A stretch of DNA of 64,000 nucleotides from Caproiciproducens faecalis (GTDB taxonomy: Bacteria; Bacillota; Clostridia; Oscillospirales; Acutalibacteraceae), in NCBI RefSeq assembly GCF_019448085.1, contig NZ_JAGFNZ010000001.1, forward strand, positions 186,001 through 250,000, written 5' to 3'. Position 1 is the stretch's first letter. Each line of letters opens with the position of its first letter. The position numbers and the translations under genes are program-made. The notes under the pieces were generated by a model, which had not been told where the DNA came from, made no database searches, and saw nothing but the letters and a program-made list of their open reading frames with translations. This document shows, piece after piece, positions 57,128-64,000 of the stretch.

Positions 57128-58168
57128 ATGCAAAAAAATTCTATGACTCCCCGTGAAAGAGTCTTTGCGGCAATTGAAGGGCGCCCGTTTGACATGTATC
57201 CGGCGATCACACCAACATCGGTTGCAACGATTGAAAGCATGAAAGCGGTGAATGCTTTTTTCCCCGAAGCCCACACTTCCCCCTATGATGCGGTGAAACT
57301 GGCGGAAGCCGGCCATGCTCTGTTGGGCTTTGATTCAGTAATGCCTTATTATTCGGTGCATCTGGAGGCGGCGGCTCTGGGCTGCGAATTGAACTGGGGT
57401 ACTTCTTATTCAATGCCTGTCATTACGAAAAGTCCGGTTAAAAATCCAGACGATTTCAGTCTTCCGGCCAACATTATGTCCAGACCGGAAATAACCAAAA
57501 TGTTAAAAACAATCAGGCTGCTTAAAAGCAGAAACAGTGACGATACAGCCATTATTGGAAAAGTAATTGGGCCATGGACACTGGCGTATAACATCTACGG
57601 TGTGGAAAATTTGATTTTGGATACTATTTTGGAACCTGAACGGACAAAACGCTTTATTGCAAATCTGGCTCAGCTGCCCATACAGTTTGCCAAAGCTCAA
57701 TTTGAGGCGGGGGCGAACCTTGTAACTTGGGCGGACCATGTAACCGCCGATTTAATCAGCCCAAAAATATATGAGGAGTTTGTTCTGCCCATCCATAAAA
57801 AAGCTGCATTTTCTCTTTCACAATACGGCTATATCGTTTTGCATGTTTGCGGAAATGTGATGGATCGCTTAGATTTGTTTCGCCAGTCAGGGTTCAAAAT
57901 TTTTCATCTTGACTCACGAAATGATATTCGCAAGGCGTTGGATATTGTAGGAGATGAAATGGTTTTAACCGGCAGTATTAATAATCCTGTTACACTTGTG
58001 CAAGGGAGCCTTTCAGATATTCGCAAAGAAGTGGAAGCCGACCTTTCCGCCGGTATTAAATTGATTTCACCTGAGTGCGCAGTACCCTGCAATGTATCAA
58101 ACCAAAGCTTAAAAGCAGTCGCAAAATATGCCCATGAGAGAAAAATTCAAGTTGTCAGTGCTTTATAA
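57128..58168 (+). CDS. MtaA/UroD-family corrinoid-type methyltransferase homologue
   Basis: This 346-aa TIM-barrel protein of the uroporphyrinogen decarboxylase superfamily is closest to methylcobamide:CoM methyltransferases. It begins MTPRERVFAAIEGRPFD, typical of that group. The zinc-binding pattern His-x-Cys and a later Cys is present in LHVCGN and SPECAVPC, which UroD itself lacks. ADHVTADLISPKIYEEFVLP is the usual middle segment. AGGGTGG lies seven bases before the ATG. No corrinoid protein gene is adjacent, so the methyl acceptor and donor are unknown. Its place between the enolase paralogue and the transporter suggests a step on the same substrate. Confidence 0.82.
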   Translation: MQKNSMTPRERVFAAIEGRPFDMYPAITPTSVATIESMKAVNAFFPEAHTSPYDAVKLAEAGHALLGFDSVMPYYSVHLEAAALGCELNWGTSYSMPVITKSPVKNPDDFSLPANIMSRPEITKMLKTIRLLKSRNSDDTAIIGKVIGPWTLAYNIYGVENLILDTILEPERTKRFIANLAQLPIQFAKAQFEAGANLVTWADHVTADLISPKIYEEFVLPIHKKAAFSLSQYGYIVLHVCGNVMDRLDLFRQSGFKIFHLDSRNDIRKALDIVGDEMVLTGSINNPVTLVQGSLSDIRKEVEADLSAGIKLISPECAVPCNVSNQSLKAVAKYAHERKIQVVSAL

Positions 58169-58501
58169 TTTCATTCAAATGAAATAATTGCACGGCTGAT
58201 TGAATTGAAATCATTTCAGATAATGAACGATCTATGGATTCATACAAAATTAAAATTATGTTTGTTTACAATATGAATTGAAAACAACCTCAAAATCATT
58301 AAACTAATAGAAGAATGAATTAAGGATTAGTGGACGCACGAGTTCACAGGCGCCCCATGAAGCTGGCTTTGGGCAGAGATGACCAGACGCGGATAGCAAA
58401 TATGTACATAATGTCAGCAGGCTTAAAAACGAAATTAGTTTGTTTTGTTTAGTGCGAAATAGAACAAATCTAATATATAAAATGAAAAGAGGAGCAATGA
58501 A
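58169..58501. other. Intergenic region with a GC-rich island before tctC
   Basis: These 333 bases contain no gene. They open with the palindrome ATTTCATTCAAATGAAAT (58168-58185) and are AT-rich except for a GC-rich island at about 58330-58400 that includes a GCCC/GGGC hairpin. This may be a separate promoter region for the transporter genes or a structured leader RNA. I cannot assign it to a known class. Confidence 0.35.
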
Positions 58502-59539
58502 ATGAAAAGAAAAAATGGATTCCTAGCTTTTGTTTTAGCAGCATCTATGATGGCATCGCTGGTTGGCTGCAGTGGCAGCAACACCGCATCTTCTGCCGCT
58601 GCGGGTCAGGCTTCTGACACACCGGCAGCTTCAGCCGCTGCTAAGTCTGATTTCCCGAAAAAACCGATTCAGATTATCTGTCCGGTAAAAGCGGGCGGAG
58701 ACACCGACCGTAACGCCCGTTCTCTGGCGAAAGCTCTGCAGAAGTATTTGAACACGACGGTGGTTGTCACCAACGTAGACGGCGGTGCTACCGTTATGGG
58801 CATGCAGCAGTGCCTGAATTCAGATCCTGATGGTTACACGCTTGTTGTCAACGGAACCGATATCTTCGTACCTAATATGATGGGCACCACAGATATTAAC
58901 CTTGACAGTTTTAAAACAGTCGGAATTCCTGCAATTGACAACAGTACTGTTCTGGCAGTGAATAAAGCATCCGGTTATAAAGATTTGAAAGATCTTGTAG
59001 AAAAATCCAAAGCGAAACCGGATTCCATTGAGTATGGCGGAAAAATCGGCGCGACCAACCAAATGTGCGGCGTTGCAATGAACACCGAATGGGGATCAAA
59101 ACTGAAGTTCGTCGACGTAGGCAACAATGCCGCAAAAGTGACTGCGTTGTATGCTAAACAAACTGATGTAATCAACCTTTCCTATTCAGTCGCTAAAGAT
59201 TACTTTACCAGTGGCGAATTTGTTCCTCTGGTCTTACTTGGATCAGAAAAGAATGATCTTCTCCCCAATGTTCCGCTGGCATCTGATTCAGGCTACAAAA
59301 ATGTTGACTTCAGTAAGTTCTTCTGGGTTGGCGCACCTCCGAAAACTCCGGATGATGTTATCCATGTCCTTTCCGCTGCGGTAGAAAAAGCAAGCCAAGA
59401 TCCTGATTTTGTTGCAGATATGAAAGCAAATTATCTTACCGCACAGTTTAAGGGAGAGAAAGAAGCACAGGAATACGCAGATAATTTCTATAAAGAGACA
59501 ATGCTGCCGTACAAAGACGCTTTCTTAAAGGCTCAGTAA
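58502..59539 (+). CDS. tctC: Tripartite tricarboxylate transporter binding lipoprotein (TctC)
   Basis: This 345-aa extracytoplasmic solute receptor is anchored by lipid on Cys23 (SLVGC lipobox), with an Ala/Ser-rich linker to about residue 48. The Bug/TctC fold shows KPIQIICPVKAGGDTDRNARSLAKAL at its start. The family usually has PFPAGG..D for carboxylate binding; here it is CPVKAGGDTD. Later come IEYGGKIGATNQ and APPKTPDDVIHVLSAAVEKA. It delivers a carboxylate to TctAB. GAGGAG lies ahead of the ATG. A stem-loop after the gene probably raises its level over tctB and tctA. Confidence 0.92.
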   Translation: MKRKNGFLAFVLAASMMASLVGCSGSNTASSAAAGQASDTPAASAAAKSDFPKKPIQIICPVKAGGDTDRNARSLAKALQKYLNTTVVVTNVDGGATVMGMQQCLNSDPDGYTLVVNGTDIFVPNMMGTTDINLDSFKTVGIPAIDNSTVLAVNKASGYKDLKDLVEKSKAKPDSIEYGGKIGATNQMCGVAMNTEWGSKLKFVDVGNNAAKVTALYAKQTDVINLSYSVAKDYFTSGEFVPLVLLGSEKNDLLPNVPLASDSGYKNVDFSKFFWVGAPPKTPDDVIHVLSAAVEKASQDPDFVADMKANYLTAQFKGEKEAQEYADNFYKETMLPYKDAFLKAQ

Positions 59540-59565
59540 GCTTCTAACTCTATATTCGGCGTTTG

Positions 59566-59600
59566 ATTTCCAGAGCCGGCTTTTGACCGGCCCTGGAAAT
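59566..59600 (+). other. Stem-loop between tctC and tctB
   Basis: ATTTCCAG pairs with CTGGAAAT and GCCGG with CCGGC, with one mismatch, and no T run follows. Such hairpins after binding-protein genes stabilise the upstream mRNA or partly terminate, so that more receptor than permease is made. Confidence 0.6.
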
Positions 59601-59628
59601 CATAATAAATTAAGAAAGGGTGTGTCAT

Positions 59629-60126
59629 TTGAGTAGTACTAGAAAAAACATTTTTTCGGGAATATTTTTTCTGCTGTTCGCTGCTTTTATCTATATAGAA
59701 TCTAATTTCATTAATCTTTCTAAAGCAGACCCGATCGGACCGCAGTTTTTTCCAAGAGTTATAGCGATTGTAATGGCAATACTGGCAGTTGTTCAAATAG
59801 TAAAGAATTGGGTTGTGCTGAAAAAGGAAAAGGTGCAGCAAACAGACGAAAAAGCGGAGACAAAAAAATCTTCGTCAAAAATGGCGTTTTGGCTGACAGT
59901 GGCAATGCTGATTGTGTATCCGCTTGTCATTCAATATGTAGGATTTATTATTTTAACAAGCGTCTATCTTTTCTGTCAGATTTTTTTGCTCCTCCCGGAG
60001 GGTTCCATCCGGAGCAAAAAGAATGTGATTAAAGCGGCTATTATTTCTGTGGTCTTCACAGTTTGTGTATATTTCTTGTTTACCAAAATGTTTTTGATAT
60101 TCCTGCCTTCAGGTTTATTAGGATAA
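59629..60126 (+). CDS. tctB: Tripartite tricarboxylate transporter small membrane subunit (TctB)
   Basis: This 165-aa membrane protein has four hydrophobic segments and a charged loop (KKEKVQQTDEKAETKKSSSK) between the second and third. ADPIGPQFFPRVIAIVMAILAV is the DUF1468 signature. The TTG at 59629 sits eight bases after AAAGGG and is preferred over a GTG overlapping that site. It lies 14 bases before tctA. Confidence 0.9.
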   Translation: MSSTRKNIFSGIFFLLFAAFIYIESNFINLSKADPIGPQFFPRVIAIVMAILAVVQIVKNWVVLKKEKVQQTDEKAETKKSSSKMAFWLTVAMLIVYPLVIQYVGFIILTSVYLFCQIFLLLPEGSIRSKKNVIKAAIISVVFTVCVYFLFTKMFLIFLPSGLLG

Positions 60127-60140
60127 GAAGGGGTGTATTT

Positions 60141-61664
60141 ATGCAATTAATTAGTGGCTTTATATCAATTTTCCACCCGTTGACTCTGGCACTCATCGTG
60201 GGGGGAGTTATAGCGGGCATCATCTTTGGGGCGATTCCTGGAATTTCAGCGTTTACGGCACTTGCCATTATGATGCCGCTGACCTTCGCAATGGACCCGA
60301 TTAACGGAATTTCATTCCTGATTGCAGTCTATGTAGGCGGTGTTTCCGGCGGTCTGATTTCTGCGATTTTACTTGGAATACCGGGTACGCCTTCCTCAAT
60401 CGCCACTTGTTTTGACGGATATCCAATGGCCCAAAAGGGAGAAGCAAAGAAAGCAATGGGCATCGGTGTTCTGTATTCCTTTTTAGGCGGTACCTTCAGT
60501 GCGATTGTTCTTGTATTTTTAGGGCCCTTGATTGCTATGGTTGCCCTGCAATTCAGCCCATATGAATATTTCGCTGTCATTCTGTTTGCACTGACTACCG
60601 TTTCCTCTCTTGCAGAGGGTGACCTTGTCAGAGGACTGCTTTCCTGTCTGCTCGGTGTTTCGCTGGCATTCGTTGGCATGGATAAACTGAGCGCTTACAC
60701 CAGATTTACGATGGGAATTAATGATTTGGGAAATGGATTCAGTCTGGTTCCGCTGCTGATTGGAGTATTTGCCGTATCCCAGATCATGGGTGCTGCGAAA
60801 AACAGATGCAAAGAAAAAGAAAAACAGGAAAATGTTCAGGAAAAAGTTGAACAGCGCAAGGTAAAAGGATTTGGCATCTCCATGCGTGAATTTATCGATG
60901 AAGGGTATAATGCAATTTCTTCCGCATTGATTGGCCTGGTAATCGGTATTCTGCCGGGAATCGGCGGCAATGTATCCAACCTGGTTTCTTACGCTTATGT
61001 AAAAAAGCATTCCAAACATCCCGAGAAGTTCGGAACAGGAATTATGTCCGGTATTGTGGCTTCTGAAACTTCCAATAATGCTGCGGTCGGCGGCGCGCTG
61101 ATTATTCTGCTGACCTTAGGAATCCCAGGCGATAATGCTACTTCTATGATCCTTGCAGGCTTTCAGCTGCACGGACTTGCTCCCGGGCCGCTGCTGTTTT
61201 CAACCGGATCCGCTCTGATCTATGGTATTTTTGCCGCGTTTATTTTGGCCAATGTTGTAATGCTGATTACAGAGTTTTACGGTCTGCCGATTTTTGCAAA
61301 GGTCCTTTCCATCAGGACGGAAATCCTGATGCCAATGGTGATTGCGGCTTGTTTTGTCGGATCGTTTTCCTCAAACAGCCGGATATTTGATATTCTGGTA
61401 ATGGTCATCTTTGGCTTCATCGGTTATATCATGAAGAAGTTCAAACTGCCGCTTGCTCCAATGGTGGTCGGATTCATTCTGGCTCCGTTACTCGAAGAAA
61501 ATCTGCGCCGTTCGCTCATGCGTACCGGTGGCAGCATTATGCCGATCCTTGCCTCTCCTCTTGCAGACGTGTTCTTAATTCTGACTGTAGTCATGGTGGT
61601 TCTGGCTATCCGGGGAGAAATTAAAGATTCTAAGAAGAAAGACACAGCCGAAGCGACCGCCTGA
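60141..61664 (+). CDS. tctA: Tripartite tricarboxylate transporter large membrane subunit (TctA)
   Basis: This 507-aa carrier has about 12 hydrophobic segments. Two related halves show the TctA motifs: FGAIPGISAFTALAIMMPLTF with LLGIPGTPSSIATCFDGYPMA, and GILPGIGGNVSNLVSYAYVKKHSK with TLGIPGDNATSMILAGFQLHG. The GIPGT/GIPGD loops are thought to form the transport site. The ATG at 60141 follows AAGGGG. The stop is 32 bases before the RraA-family gene, so transport and enzyme genes are in one operon. Confidence 0.95.
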   Translation: MQLISGFISIFHPLTLALIVGGVIAGIIFGAIPGISAFTALAIMMPLTFAMDPINGISFLIAVYVGGVSGGLISAILLGIPGTPSSIATCFDGYPMAQKGEAKKAMGIGVLYSFLGGTFSAIVLVFLGPLIAMVALQFSPYEYFAVILFALTTVSSLAEGDLVRGLLSCLLGVSLAFVGMDKLSAYTRFTMGINDLGNGFSLVPLLIGVFAVSQIMGAAKNRCKEKEKQENVQEKVEQRKVKGFGISMREFIDEGYNAISSALIGLVIGILPGIGGNVSNLVSYAYVKKHSKHPEKFGTGIMSGIVASETSNNAAVGGALIILLTLGIPGDNATSMILAGFQLHGLAPGPLLFSTGSALIYGIFAAFILANVVMLITEFYGLPIFAKVLSIRTEILMPMVIAACFVGSFSSNSRIFDILVMVIFGFIGYIMKKFKLPLAPMVVGFILAPLLEENLRRSLMRTGGSIMPILASPLADVFLILTVVMVVLAIRGEIKDSKKKDTAEATA

Positions 61665-61696
61665 TTGAATCAGGGCAAAGTAAGGAGTAGTACATA

Positions 61697-62350
61697 ATGA
61701 TTGATGAGCAGGTTAAATTTTTAAAGAATACAGAAACAGGCGCTATTACGGATGCAATGAATTTAATCGGTGTGGATGGCTGGATGAATGATATTTACCC
61801 TGTTTCTTCTGACATGAAAATATGCGGAAGAGCATTTACCATCCAGTTTTCCACCGTACGCGATAAAGAACAGAAAACATTCAATATCTTTGAAGTGCTG
61901 GATATGTGCGAACCGGGCGATGTAGTGGTTGTTTCTGCCCACAGCACAGGTTCTACCATTGGGGAAAACATCATGCATGCACTGACCAATAAAGGACTTG
62001 CGGGTATGGTTCTCGACGGCAGAACCCGCGACTCCAGTGTGGTTGCCACGATGAAAACACCGCATTTTTCGTGTGGACCGGCGATCAAATTGGCACCGAA
62101 TTTTAAAATTACCGCTGTTCAGGTACCGGTTTCTTGCGGAGGTATGATTGTTGAACCAGGCGATTATATTGTTGGAGATTGTGACGGCGTCATAGCGCTT
62201 CCTCAGGCTCGAATAAATGATGTAATCTATCAGACGGAAATGGTAGCCAAAGTGGAATCAGAACTGGAGCAGGCACTCAATAATAATGTTGAAATGTCCG
62301 GCGTTGCTAAGATTTCACAGAAAAAGAAAAGTCCCCGCCAGCCGAACTGA
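61697..62350 (+). CDS. RraA-family protein (HMG aldolase-like)
   Basis: This 217-aa cytoplasmic protein belongs to the RraA/4-hydroxy-4-methyl-2-oxoglutarate aldolase family. The conserved site is visible: GENIMHALTNKGLAGMVLDGRTRDS, where the Arg and Asp of RTRD bind substrate and divalent metal in the aldolases. VEPGDYIVGDCDGVIALP is the other family hallmark. RraA proper inhibits RNase E, which Clostridia mostly lack, so an enzyme role is much more likely here. It probably cleaves or decarboxylates a keto acid made in this pathway. Confidence 0.86.
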   Translation: MIDEQVKFLKNTETGAITDAMNLIGVDGWMNDIYPVSSDMKICGRAFTIQFSTVRDKEQKTFNIFEVLDMCEPGDVVVVSAHSTGSTIGENIMHALTNKGLAGMVLDGRTRDSSVVATMKTPHFSCGPAIKLAPNFKITAVQVPVSCGGMIVEPGDYIVGDCDGVIALPQARINDVIYQTEMVAKVESELEQALNNNVEMSGVAKISQKKKSPRQPN

Positions 62351-62425
62351 AAAGTTTTGCACGACGTAAGGCTATCCTTACATGAATTACTAAGTTTAAG
62401 GTTTACTTGAGAAAGGTGTTTTATT

Positions 62426-63220
62426 ATGAAAGAAAATAGATTGCGATATTTATTGAACCACAATTTACCGTCAGTGAGCACAAGGCTGCTAAGCACTTGG
62501 CCGCTCATTACTGAAGCTGTCGGTTCGACCTCCAATTTCGATTACATTGAGTTTGTTGCAGAATATTCTCCATTTAACCAGAGCGATATGGAAAATATTT
62601 GCCGGGCAGCTGAACTGAACAATATGTCTTCCATGATTAAGGTGGATTTTCAGAACAGGGCTTTTGTTGCCCAAAAGGCCCTCGCATCCGGCTTCCAGGC
62701 GGTTCTCTTCACCGATCACAAAACCGCAGAAGAAGTGAAAGAAACCATGTTTGTCATCAGACCGGACACACCGGAGGACAAAGGCCGGTTTGGCCGCCCC
62801 AATAGAAGGTTTGTAGGATTTTCTCAGGGGATCCCGCAAATGGATTACGCCAAGATGGTAAGGGATACTGTCGTGGCTATTATGATTGAGAAAAAAGAGG
62901 CACTTGATAATCTTGACGAAATTTGTTCTGTGCCGGGAGTAGATATGGTTCAGTTTGGACCGTCTGATTATTCCATGAGCAAGGGCTGGAACGCAGGCGA
63001 GCATGTAAGTGAGTATAAAGCGGCAGAAAGAAAGATGATTGAAATTGCGCTGAAGCATGGGGTTCAGCCGCGGTGTGAAATTAATGCGCCGGAAGAAGCG
63101 CAATACTACCTGGATCTGGGAGTAAAACACTTCTGCCTTGGCGATGAACTTCGTACCAACCTGAACTACTGGAAAAACTCCGGCGGAGCGCTGCGGACGA
63201 TCGTTGACTCTTTAAAATAA
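62426..63220 (+). CDS. HpcH/HpaI aldolase-fold protein lacking the catalytic dyad
   Basis: This 264-aa TIM-barrel protein of the HpcH/HpaI family keeps the metal ligands, with Glu in IMIEKKEAL and Asp in FGPSDYSMSKG. In HpaI and GarL, the motif IDGEH supplies an Asp-His catalytic pair. Here the same place reads FVAEY, with Val44 and Tyr47, and the pyruvate-binding Arg region reads IKVDF. It may therefore not be a standard pyruvate aldolase; a related lyase or a different keto acid is possible. AAAGGTG lies eight bases before the ATG. It lies between the rraA-like and garR-like genes. Confidence 0.82.
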   Translation: MKENRLRYLLNHNLPSVSTRLLSTWPLITEAVGSTSNFDYIEFVAEYSPFNQSDMENICRAAELNNMSSMIKVDFQNRAFVAQKALASGFQAVLFTDHKTAEEVKETMFVIRPDTPEDKGRFGRPNRRFVGFSQGIPQMDYAKMVRDTVVAIMIEKKEALDNLDEICSVPGVDMVQFGPSDYSMSKGWNAGEHVSEYKAAERKMIEIALKHGVQPRCEINAPEEAQYYLDLGVKHFCLGDELRTNLNYWKNSGGALRTIVDSLK

Positions 63221-63354
63221 TGTGAAAAGAACCAATCCGGCGGGCATACGCCGTGGCATTGATTCCAATTGCTGAAAACAATACTTTGCCTTGTTAAGTG
63301 GCATTGAAAAGAGAATTGATCTCTATCAACAATTGAAGAAATGAGGTATTTTTT

Positions 63355-64000
63355 ATGAAAATCGGATTTATCGGATTAGGAATCATGGGGAAACCCATGG
63401 TAAGAAATCTGCTGAAAGCCGGCCATGAAGTTATTGTATTTGATATTACAAAAGCTAATGTGGATGAGGCGGTGTCATCGGGAGCAAAAGCTGCAACTTC
63501 GTCTAAAGATGTTGCGGAGCAATGTGCTTTCATTATTACCATGCTTCCGAATTCTCCTCATGTTAAAACGGTGGTAATGGGAAAAGACGGTGTGTTGGAA
63601 GGGGCAAAACCCGGCACCATCTTAATTGATATGAGTTCTATCGCACCGCTTGCTTCACAGGAAATAGAAAAAGCCTGCCAGCAAAAAGGTGTAAAGATGA
63701 TCGACGCCCCGGTGAGCGGCGGCGAGCCGAAAGCAATTGACGGTACAATGTCAATTATGGTTGGCGGCGATAAGGCTGTTTACGATCAGGTTTATGATGT
63801 GTTAATGACGATGGGCGGCAGTGCGGTATACTGTGGAAAAATTGGCGCGGGCAATACGACAAAGCTGGCCAATCAAATTATCGTCGCTGTCAATATCGCA
63901 GCGGTGTCGGAAGCTTTCATGCTGGCCACCAAAGCGGGTGTGGATCCTAAGCTTGTGTTCGACGCCATCAAGGGCGGACTTGCAGGCTCTACCGTAATGA
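63355..64000 (+). CDS. garR: Tartronate semialdehyde reductase-like protein (GarR family), cut by the window end
   Basis: Only the first 215 residues are in the window. This beta-hydroxyacid dehydrogenase starts MKIGFIGLGIMGKPMVRNLL, the NAD(P)-binding motif. The substrate-site motif DAPVSGGEPKAIDGT occurs near 120, and the catalytic lysine is in IGAGNTTKLANQIIVA near 170. The wording GEPKAIDGT and GGLAGSTV fits GarR/GlxR better than hydroxyisobutyrate dehydrogenase. GarR reduces tartronate semialdehyde to D-glycerate. Glycerate could then feed a kinase and an enolase, as encoded upstream. A TGAGGT site precedes the ATG. Confidence 0.88.
   Translation, partial: MKIGFIGLGIMGKPMVRNLLKAGHEVIVFDITKANVDEAVSSGAKAATSSKDVAEQCAFIITMLPNSPHVKTVVMGKDGVLEGAKPGTILIDMSSIAPLASQEIEKACQQKGVKMIDAPVSGGEPKAIDGTMSIMVGGDKAVYDQVYDVLMTMGGSAVYCGKIGAGNTTKLANQIIVAVNIAAVSEAFMLATKAGVDPKLVFDAIKGGLAGSTVM

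Noticed and set aside
57128-58168. Haem-pathway uroporphyrinogen decarboxylase
   Set aside because: The zinc-binding His-x-Cys and Cys of methyltransferases are present and no haem gene is nearby.
58326-58400. Cobalamin or other known riboswitch before tctC
   Set aside because: I looked for the B12-box and the cores of common riboswitches and could not find them; it is listed only as an unexplained GC-rich island.
61697-62350. RNase E inhibitor RraA
   Set aside because: The genomic context is catabolic and the aldolase-type RTRD site is present, so an RNA-decay role is unlikely.

Overview
The window looks like chromosomal DNA from a strictly anaerobic, endospore-forming member of the Clostridia, plausibly of the Oscillospiraceae/Acutalibacteraceae type. 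The evidence is a gerA-type germination receptor operon next to spoIIID, a SigI/RsgI pair, an Ech-type energy-converting [NiFe] hydrogenase with hyp maturation genes, rubrerythrin, superoxide reductase and an encapsulin iron store. The species assignment is inference. I see no rRNA, tRNA, insertion sequence, phage gene or CRISPR array.

Layout. 1-2.8 kb: end of a secreted-protein gene, a small Cys-rich protein and an AgrC/LytTR-type two-component system with AgrA-like direct repeats nearby. 3-4 kb: a Ser/Gln/Gly-rich lipoprotein. 4.1-8.3 kb: a DASS carboxylate transporter and an FAD oxidoreductase, divergent from a PucR-type regulator. 8.5-13 kb: sigI-rsgI, a zinc-ribbon protein, an SPFH membrane protein and an unknown membrane protein. 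13.2-19.4 kb: a PrpR-like regulator divergent from a tetronate (threonate/erythronate) cluster of pdxA2, a DUF1537 kinase, kdgT and an otnC-like gene. 19.4-24.9 kb: a chemoreceptor, an AI-2E family permease and an ABC-F ATPase. 24.9-34.9 kb: one eleven-gene echABCDEF-hypAFCDE operon. 35.2-40 kb: a radical SAM protein, then an oxidative-stress/iron block (rubrerythrin, a new-looking 16-residue-repeat protein, superoxide reductase, encapsulin and its ferritin cargo) sharing AT-rich palindromic operators. 40.2-48.4 kb: REC-CheX and CheX, a beta-helix-like surface protein, a DUF2156 protein, a large GNAT-membrane fusion, and niaR-niaX. 48.4-52.7 kb: gerK-like operon and spoIIID.

52.9-64 kb: a CdaR-like regulator divergent from a long catabolic operon. 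This encodes an APH-fold kinase, an enolase paralogue with two changed active-site positions, an MtaA-like corrinoid/zinc methyltransferase homologue, a tripartite tricarboxylate transporter, an RraA-family protein, an HpcH/HpaI-fold protein lacking the usual catalytic dyad, and a GarR-type reductase that runs off the window end. This is the best candidate for an undescribed system: a carboxylate or sugar-acid pathway whose enzymes resemble known families but have substituted catalytic residues.

Taken together, three separate acid-uptake clusters (DASS, KdgT, TctABC), each with its own divergent regulator, suggest a fermenter specialised on organic and sugar acids that disposes of reducing power through Ech hydrogenase.
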